This document shows positions 22,108-26,667 of a DNA stretch of 26,667 nucleotides, piece by piece. Source of the DNA: a virus. Under the pieces are notes generated by a model. The model was not told where the DNA came from and made no database searches. It saw nothing but the letters and a program-made list of their open reading frames with translations. Location of the stretch: positions 1 through 26,667 of the IMG/VR virus record IMGVR_UViG_3300032214_001179; one strand, given 5' to 3'. The translations under genes were made by a program, and so were the position numbers. How positions within the stretch are numbered: the stretch's first letter is position 1; each line of letters begins with the position of its first letter.

Positions 22108-22596
22108 ATGTCTGAAAACTTTGAGAGCACTTACGAAAGTTCAATCCCAAAAACATCTCAATTTTCCACAATTTATGGTGGATCTGGAACTGATACCATT
22201 TCATTTTCAGGGGCGCAGGATTACTGGAACTATGATGGAATTAGTTTGACTGGAAATCCTTATACCTCACCTGATACTATTACTTTTAATTTGAACATGC
22301 CTGAAGATACAAACAAAAACGGTTTTTGGAAATATAACGAGGATAAAATCCTCAAGCAACTGGAAGAATATATTGCAAGCACTTATCGGCAACATTATGT
22401 TGATCGTACTGGCGGTGGCAAAGAGCAAACCCTAGATAAGATCAAGCACAATCGCCGTGAAGGTTTCTGTGCTGGTAATGTAACCAAGTATATTGATCGT
22501 TATGATACAAAAGGTACTCCTCGTGCAGATTTGTTCAAGGTTCTTCACTACACAATTCTGCTAATTAATCATCTTAATCTCGTTGAAAACAAGTGA
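22108..22596 (+). CDS. DUF3310-like protein of unknown function
   Basis: The 162-residue product has a low-complexity Ser/Thr/Asn/Gly-rich N-terminal 65 residues and a compact C-terminal domain. That domain includes EDKILKQLEEYIASTYRQHY, REGFCAGNVTKYIDRYDTKG and ADLFKVLHYTILLINHL. The motif (F/Y)CAGNV-KY--RY followed by DL-K---Y is that of DUF3310 proteins, found in many phages and of unknown role. The family is recognised by pattern only. It precedes the sliding clamp gene and probably shares its transcript, from the promoter at 22030-22058. The N-terminal region may be disordered. Confidence 0.75.
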   Translation: MSENFESTYESSIPKTSQFSTIYGGSGTDTISFSGAQDYWNYDGISLTGNPYTSPDTITFNLNMPEDTNKNGFWKYNEDKILKQLEEYIASTYRQHYVDRTGGGKEQTLDKIKHNRREGFCAGNVTKYIDRYDTKGTPRADLFKVLHYTILLINHLNLVENK

Positions 22597-22613
22597 AACT
22601 GAAACCTGAAACT

Positions 22614-23279
22614 ATGAAACTTTCTGACAATACCCTAACCATTCTTAAGAATTTTGCAAGTATTAATAACTCAATTCTTGTAAAAGAGGGAAACCGCCTT
22701 CGTACTATTTCGGTTGCAAAAAACATTTTGGCAGAGGCAGATATTACTGAAGAGTTTCCTCGTGATTTTGCAATCTATGATCTCAACCAGTTTTTGAATG
22801 GATTGGGTCTTCATCAAGATCCAGATTTGGATTTTAAAGAAGACTCTTACTTGAGTATTCGTGAAGGCAAGCGCCGTGTAAAATACTTCTTTGCTGATCC
22901 TAATGTAATTGTTTCTCCTCCCGAAAAAGACATTCAACTCCCTTCAAAAGATGTTTGTTTCCAACTTGATAGTGCTTCCTTGGAGAAACTGGTAAAGGCA
23001 GCAGCAGTTTATCAACTCCCAGATTTTTCTGCTATTGGTGAGGCAGGTGTCATTAAACTTGTTGTTCGTGATAAGAAGAATGATACCTCTAATGAATATG
23101 CTATTGTTGTTGGGGAAACCGATACAGAGTTTACGTTCAATTTCAAGGTAGAAAACATTAAGATCATTCCTGGTGCTTATGACGTTGTGGTGTCTTCTAA
23201 ACTTTTGTCACAGTTCACGAACACCAAGTACAATCTGAAGTATTATATTGCTCTGGAACCTGATTCAACATTCGGATGA
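22614..23279 (+). CDS. 45: Sliding clamp, gp45
   Basis: This is the trimeric ring that tethers DNA polymerase and, in T4, also activates late transcription with gp55. I use the ATG at 22614 (221 residues) because T4 gp45 begins MKLS and this product begins MKLSDNTLTILKNFASIN. A GTG at 22593 would add seven residues. Conserved stretches are AIYDLNQFLNGL, the central ADPNVIVSPP (T4 has ADPSTVVAPN), TEFTFNFKVENIKIIPGAYDVVV and the ending YIALEPDSTFG (T4 ends YVVALEADSTHDF). Its stop overlaps the next ATG (23276). Confidence 0.95.
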   Translation: MKLSDNTLTILKNFASINNSILVKEGNRLRTISVAKNILAEADITEEFPRDFAIYDLNQFLNGLGLHQDPDLDFKEDSYLSIREGKRRVKYFFADPNVIVSPPEKDIQLPSKDVCFQLDSASLEKLVKAAAVYQLPDFSAIGEAGVIKLVVRDKKNDTSNEYAIVVGETDTEFTFNFKVENIKIIPGAYDVVVSSKLLSQFTNTKYNLKYYIALEPDSTFG

Positions 23280-23785
23280 ACATCTTCGTAACAAGTGAAT
23301 TTCCTGCAGAGAGTGCTCTCTGTCTTCCTGACAAGCACATTGTCAAGATGCCCTTGGAGTGCTGCCAGATGCTTTCTATCGTTGCCTCCAAGTGGTATCA
23401 CAACTATGGACCCCTTCTCAAAGCAGACAACACTCCTTACAGCACCGAGAAGGGTGCTTTCCGTAACCATCCTTGTACCAAGTGGGCAGCAGAGTCCGTT
23501 CATAATGCTTACTGGTTGATTAAACATGGTCTTAATCTGTGTGATGAATACACTCTCCGTTATGGTAAAGTTCATTCTTGTTACAAGACACTCGTAGATG
23601 CCTTTTATTTGTTCCCTCGTGGTAAAATTAATAAGGTAGAAAACTTCGTTCGTGCTATGCCAGATGAGTATAAACTTGACACAAGCATTGACACTTTTAC
23701 TGCTTACAAGATGTATATTGCATCCAAACCTTGGGTTGCATCTAATTATCTTCGTATGCCAGAACGCAAACCTGATTGGATCTAA
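23276..23785 (+). CDS. Conserved phage protein between clamp and clamp loader, unknown
   Basis: The 169-residue product has the stretches LPDKHIVKMPLECCQML (17-33), NTPYSTEKGAFRNHPCTKWAAES (about 52-74), AYWLIKHGLNLCDEYTLRYGK (78-98) and a C-terminal NYLRMPERKPDWI. The conserved His, Cys, Trp and Arg residues look enzymatic. The general layout (a helix with H-V-K then NHP--KW) resembles proteins annotated near pyrimidine-dimer DNA glycosylases, but this is a weak recollection and I do not assign it. It overlaps gp45 by ATGA, and gp44 follows 3 bases later, so it is made with the replication machinery. Confidence 0.85.
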   Translation: MNIFVTSEFPAESALCLPDKHIVKMPLECCQMLSIVASKWYHNYGPLLKADNTPYSTEKGAFRNHPCTKWAAESVHNAYWLIKHGLNLCDEYTLRYGKVHSCYKTLVDAFYLFPRGKINKVENFVRAMPDEYKLDTSIDTFTAYKMYIASKPWVASNYLRMPERKPDWI

Positions 23786-23788
23786 ATT

Positions 23789-24733
23789 ATGACAAGTGAA
23801 TTTCTTTTTGTGGAGAAATACCGTCCTCAAGTGATTGAGGATTGTATTCTTCCCGATGAAACTAAAAAAACATTTAAGGAGTTTGTAGAGAAGGGTGAGA
23901 TCCCAAATCTCCTTCTTGCTGGACCTCCTGGAATTGGTAAAACTACAATCGCAAAGGCATTATGTAACGAATTGGGAGCAGACTATTATGTCATCAACGG
24001 ATCCGACGAAGGGCGTTTCCTGGATACTGTACGGAACCAAGCAAAGAACTTCGCTTCGACCGTCTCACTTACGGGATCTTCTAAACACAAAGTCATCATC
24101 ATCGATGAGGCTGATAACACAGGCAACGACGTACAACTCCTACTACGGGCGAATATTGAGGCATTTTATAACAACTGCCGATTCATTTTCACCTGTAACT
24201 ACAAAAACAAGATCATTGAACCCCTTCATTCCCGTTGTGCCGTCATTGACTTCGCAATCAAAGGAAAACAAAAACAGCAACTTGCTGGAAGTTTTTTCAA
24301 AAGAGTCCTACAAATCTTGGATCAGGAAAAAATTGAGTATGATGAAAAAGTTGTTGTTGAATTAGTTGCTAAACACTTTCCAGATTTCCGACGTGTTTTA
24401 AACGAAATTCAAAGATATTCTACTGGTGGTAAAATTGACTCTGGTATTCTTGCAACTTTTTCTGATGTATCTGTAAATGAACTTATTAAATTTCTCAAGG
24501 ATAAAAACTTTACTGAAGTCCGAAAGTGGGTGGTCTCCAACTTGGACAACGATGCTTCTAGTTTACTCCGCAGGGTTTATGACTCCCTTTATGATTGTCT
24601 TTCACCCGCATCTATTCCTGCTGCCGTTCTTGTTATTGCTAAGTATCAATACCAATGTGCGTTCGTGGCTGATCAGGAAATAAATCTTCTTGCAGCATTA
24701 ACTGAAATTATGTGTGAGTGTGAATTCAAATGA
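23789..24733 (+). CDS. 44: Clamp loader ATPase, gp44
   Basis: This is the large AAA+ subunit that opens and loads the gp45 clamp at primer ends. The 314-residue product (T4 gp44 is 319) has VEKYRPQVIEDCILP (8-22), Walker A GPPGIGKTT (45-53), Walker B VIIIDEADN (102-110) and the trans-acting arginine motif SRC (148-150, in PLHSRCAVIDF). A helical collar region follows from about residue 230. It follows the gp45 unit directly. The next gene overlaps by ATGA. In T4 the small subunit gp62 comes next, but it is not recognisable here. Confidence 0.96.
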   Translation: MTSEFLFVEKYRPQVIEDCILPDETKKTFKEFVEKGEIPNLLLAGPPGIGKTTIAKALCNELGADYYVINGSDEGRFLDTVRNQAKNFASTVSLTGSSKHKVIIIDEADNTGNDVQLLLRANIEAFYNNCRFIFTCNYKNKIIEPLHSRCAVIDFAIKGKQKQQLAGSFFKRVLQILDQEKIEYDEKVVVELVAKHFPDFRRVLNEIQRYSTGGKIDSGILATFSDVSVNELIKFLKDKNFTEVRKWVVSNLDNDASSLLRRVYDSLYDCLSPASIPAAVLVIAKYQYQCAFVADQEINLLAALTEIMCECEFK

Positions 24734-24921
24734 AAGTTCCATCTAAATCTGAATTGATGCATTATCGTCTTCAAGCAGTTATGCGTGAAAACATTTTTGA
24801 AGAAAATCAAATGAAATATCTTGGTGTTCGTGATGATGGTAAACATTGGTATCTTCTTGGCGGAGAGCATGAAGTATCTTCGGATCAATTTGAGGACATT
24901 GAACTAGTAGATGAGGTTTAA
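24730..24921 (+). CDS. Small hypothetical protein after gp44
   Basis: The 63-residue product begins MKVPSKSELMHYRLQAVMRE and ends EDIELVDEV. It has an N-terminal amphipathic helix, a short strand pair (KYLGVRDDGKHWYLLGG) and an acidic tail. It overlaps gp44 by ATGA and is 5 bases before the Sm-like gene, so it is part of the replication transcript. I do not recognise it. It occupies the place of gp62 but is much shorter than T4 gp62 (187 residues) and lacks its pattern. Confidence 0.7.
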   Translation: MKVPSKSELMHYRLQAVMRENIFEENQMKYLGVRDDGKHWYLLGGEHEVSSDQFEDIELVDEV

Positions 24922-24926
24922 TTAAA

Positions 24927-25214
24927 ATGAATGTAAAATTAATTCGTATGTGGTCTGGTGAAGATGTTATCGCAGATCAAGTTGGTGATTTGACTGATAC
25001 TATTGTTATTCGTAATCCTATTGTTGCTATTCCTACTGGAAATGGGCAGATGGGATTTGCTCCATGGTCTCCTCTTCTAAAAGGTAAAGATGTAGATTTG
25101 GAGGTTTCTAAAAAATATGTTGTTTATATTTCCGAAGCGCAGGAGCAAATTGTTGACAACTACAAGGATATGTTTTCGGTTATCAAATCTCCGAATAAAA
25201 AATTGATTGTTTGA
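24927..25214 (+). CDS. Second Sm-like phage protein
   Basis: The 95-residue product starts MNVKLIRMWSGEDVIADQV, then IVIRNPIVAIPTGNGQMGFAPWSPLLKG and a strand pair KKYVVYISEAQEQIVDNYKDM. It aligns by eye with the protein at 13117-13536 at SGE(E/D), NP(V/I)V and NGQM...PW, giving the same small-barrel core without the acidic C-terminal extension. A ribosome site GAGG (24913-24916) lies 10 bases upstream. Sm-like proteins form RNA-binding rings; that activity is inferred. Placement with clamp loader genes suggests early or middle expression, whereas its paralogue ends the uvsW unit. Confidence 0.75.
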   Translation: MNVKLIRMWSGEDVIADQVGDLTDTIVIRNPIVAIPTGNGQMGFAPWSPLLKGKDVDLEVSKKYVVYISEAQEQIVDNYKDMFSVIKSPNKKLIV

Positions 25215-25230
25215 CTATTGTGAGTATCTG

Positions 25231-25437
25231 ATGAACTTTTACCGAATTGATTACAAAATCTTATACGAAAAACCAGTTAAAACAACGCCTACAAATGTGA
25301 AGGAGGCAAACGAAGGTCTTTTTCGTGCTAAAATGACTTTGCCTGCTGCTGCTGCCCACTGTGGCATGACGCAGAAGGAAATGAAACTTACTTTTTTTGA
25401 GTACCTTAAGTACAACAAACCTGATTATGAGTATTGA
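25231..25437 (+). CDS. Small protein with helix-turn-helix-like C-terminal half
   Basis: I take the ATG at 25231 (68 residues); an in-frame TTG at 25207 would overlap the upstream gene. The product starts MNFYRIDYKILYEKPVK. Its second half, LPAAAAHCGMTQKEMKLTF followed by EYLKYNKPDYEY, reads like a helix-turn-helix: a first helix, the turn at CGMT, and a recognition helix QKEMKLTFFEYL. That would suit a small DNA-binding regulator, but no family is recognised. It overlaps the next gene by 11 bases. Confidence 0.65.
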   Translation: MNFYRIDYKILYEKPVKTTPTNVKEANEGLFRAKMTLPAAAAHCGMTQKEMKLTFFEYLKYNKPDYEY

Positions 25438-25999
25438 TTTTTCTCGCGTTAATTTTGAACAATTTTTTGGATGGGTAAATGCATCCAATACAAAACAAAT
25501 GAAAAGTAATCCCTTCAGGGGACTTCGTGCCCATTATACTGAGAAGTCTTTTTGTAAGTGGTCCGATGATCAATTGACCCATGTGGGACTTTTTCAAACT
25601 GGCAGGGATTTTATTCTAAAAGAAACGGGCAAATTTGTTGAAATGAAAAGTCAATTTGGTCTGTTTAAAACAGGTAAAGACAAAACTGGTAAAGACTGCC
25701 GTGGTGACTGCAAAGCATTTGTATTGAAAAATTTTCATCCTTCTAGTAAAGATAAAACAGAATGGAAAAAAGAAGATCTAATTAAAACATTTGATTATCT
25801 ACTTTTAGTTGATACTAAGGCTATGTCTGTGGGTTATACCACATGGGATAAAGTTTACGAATGTGTTGATGAGAATGCAAATGACCCCAAATGTGTATTG
25901 AAGAAGGGTGATTATACTATGATTGTTGAAAACGTTATTCCTGCTGAAAAGGATTGTGACGTTGATGGTATGTTTTCTTTGATTGAGGAATACGTTTGA
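25427..25999 (+). CDS. Predicted PD-(D/E)XK-type nuclease-like protein next to Dam
   Basis: I choose ATG 25427 (190 residues); the frame extends to a TTG at 25397. The central stretch LFQTGRDFILKETGKFVEMKSQFGLF has D61, E72 and K74. An Asp followed after ten residues by E-x-K in a strand-turn-strand setting is the PD-(D/E)XK pattern of many restriction enzymes. The following part is rich in Lys, Asp and Cys (KTGKDKTGKDCRGDC), and the C-terminus ends VDGMFSLIEEYV. The next gene is a DNA adenine methyltransferase overlapping by one base, as in restriction-modification pairs. The nuclease call is inference from one motif plus context. A non-enzymatic phage protein remains possible. Confidence 0.6.
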   Translation: MSIDFSRVNFEQFFGWVNASNTKQMKSNPFRGLRAHYTEKSFCKWSDDQLTHVGLFQTGRDFILKETGKFVEMKSQFGLFKTGKDKTGKDCRGDCKAFVLKNFHPSSKDKTEWKKEDLIKTFDYLLLVDTKAMSVGYTTWDKVYECVDENANDPKCVLKKGDYTMIVENVIPAEKDCDVDGMFSLIEEYV

Positions 26000-26667
26000 T
26001 GAAATCTCTTAAAACCCCGCTTAGATATCCTGGTGGAAAATCACGTGCTTGTGAAAAGATGGGACCTTACTTTCCAGATCTTCGCAACTACGATGAGTTC
26101 CGAGAACCATTTCTTGGTGGAGGAAGTGTTGCGATTTATATCACAAAGAAGTATCCCAATATGGATATTTGGGTGAATGATCTTTATGAACCTCTTGTAA
26201 ACTTCTGGCAGCAACTTCAGATGTTTGGGAATGATCTGAAGAATGAATTGGTTGATTGTAAAGTTGCTTACAATACTCCTAAACTTGCCAAAGAACTTTT
26301 CTTAAAATCAAAGGAACATATCAATGATGAGTCTGAAACGAACTTTAATCGTGCTGTCGCTTTCTATATTGTTAACAAATGCTCTTTTAGTGGTCTTACC
26401 GAAAGTTCATCTTTTTCGGAGCAAGCAAGTAACTCCAATTTTTCCTTGCGAGGAATTGAAAAATTGCCAGAGTATTCCAAGTTAATTGCTAGTTGGCGTA
26501 TAACTAACTATTCATACGATTATCTGATGGATGGGAATAAAGGTGCTTTTATGTATCTCGATCCTCCTTATGATATTAAGGATAATCTCTATGGGAACAA
26601 AGGATCAATGCACAAAAGATTTGATCACGATAAGTTTGCTGCTGATTGTGATGCTAATAATATGGAC
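25999..26667 (+). CDS. dam: DNA adenine methyltransferase (Dam, D12 class), 3' end missing
   Basis: This enzyme transfers a methyl group from S-adenosylmethionine to adenine N6 in DNA. The visible 223 residues begin MKSLKTPLRYPGGKSR, with the class-typical RYPGGK (9-14). The SAM-binding motif REPFLGGGSVAIY is at 35-47 and the catalytic motif DPPY at 188-191 (YLDPPYDIKDNLYGN). The order, FxGxG before DPPY, is that of the Dam/T4 Dam alpha group, for which GATC is the usual site. The ATG overlaps the upstream stop (TGATG). The gene runs off the window, so the last part (roughly 30-60 residues by family length) is not seen. Self-protection of phage DNA is the likely purpose; specificity is not proven. 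Confidence 0.92.
   Translation, partial: MKSLKTPLRYPGGKSRACEKMGPYFPDLRNYDEFREPFLGGGSVAIYITKKYPNMDIWVNDLYEPLVNFWQQLQMFGNDLKNELVDCKVAYNTPKLAKELFLKSKEHINDESETNFNRAVAFYIVNKCSFSGLTESSSFSEQASNSNFSLRGIEKLPEYSKLIASWRITNYSYDYLMDGNKGAFMYLDPPYDIKDNLYGNKGSMHKRFDHDKFAADCDANNMD

Noticed and set aside
22593-22613. GTG start for gp45
   Set aside because: T4 gp45 begins MKLS, matching the ATG at 22614; the GTG overlaps the upstream stop.
23688-23722. TTGACA inside the conserved unknown gene as a promoter for gp44
   Set aside because: Only poor -10 candidates at wrong spacing; gp44 is tightly coupled to the upstream gene.
23243-23830. Minus-strand open frame (195 codons) opposite gp45/unknown/gp44
   Set aside because: It spans three plus-strand genes with ATGA couplings and has no motif.
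25397-25426. TTG start for the nuclease-like protein
   Set aside because: It would overlap the previous gene by 41 bases, and an ATG is available at 25427.
25231-25437. This small gene as gp62
   Set aside because: At 68 residues it is far shorter than T4 gp62 and shows a helix-turn-helix-like pattern instead.
1-26667. tRNA genes, CRISPR arrays, insertion sequences, attachment sites, introns or inteins
   Set aside because: No cloverleaf, spaced repeat array, transposase or integrase was seen, and no recognised gene is interrupted.

Overview
The window looks like part of the genome of a T4-like cyanophage (a myovirus of marine Synechococcus or Prochlorococcus). It carries the T4 head/tail module in T4-like order (gp17, gp18, gp19, gp20, prohead core peptide, gp21, gp22, gp23). 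This is followed by a tail-tube-fold protein (probably gp3), UvsY, UvsW, gp55, gp47, gp46, gp45 and gp44. Cyanobacterial or cyanophage hallmarks are interspersed: a DUF3110-type protein between gp47 and gp46, a CobS-like AAA+ ATPase with a partner von Willebrand A (VWA) protein, and Sm-like proteins. All genes lie on the + strand, are tightly packed, and often overlap by ATGA or TAATG. No tRNA, rRNA, CRISPR array, insertion sequence or integrase is visible, and no gap exceeds 300 bases.

Layout. 1-210: 3' end of an unidentified, probably virion-associated gene. 217-10579: packaging motor, tail sheath and tube, portal, prohead protease, scaffold and major capsid protein, ending in a strong UUCG terminator. 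10643-13536: probable gp3, the recombination mediator UvsY, the UvsW helicase and a Sm-like protein. 13659-17403: the late sigma factor gp55 (behind host-type promoter signals), the gp47/gp46 recombination nuclease with a DUF3110 gene wedged between, and two tiny ORFs ending in a terminator. 17428-18393: a candidate internal head protein behind a perfect T4-type late promoter. 18511-22052: a metalloprotease-like VWA protein, a Pro-rich peptide and a CobS/MoxR-type AAA+ ATPase. 22108-24733: a DUF3310-like protein, the gp45 clamp, a conserved phage protein and the gp44 clamp loader. 24730-26667: small unknowns, a second Sm-like protein, a predicted PD-(D/E)XK-type nuclease-like protein, and a DNA adenine methyltransferase cut by the window edge.

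How it works together. Host sigma-70-like promoters appear before gp55 and before the DUF3310/clamp block. T4-type late boxes (TATAAATA or AATAAATA) precede the structural genes. Several late boxes sit inside inverted repeats placed so that only read-through (early) mRNA would contain both arms. This resembles the hairpin switch known from some T4 late genes. The most interesting accessory signals are the AAA+/VWA-zincin pair, the nuclease-like gene abutting a Dam methylase, the two Sm-like paralogues, and a gp21-type cleavage site in the predicted internal head protein.
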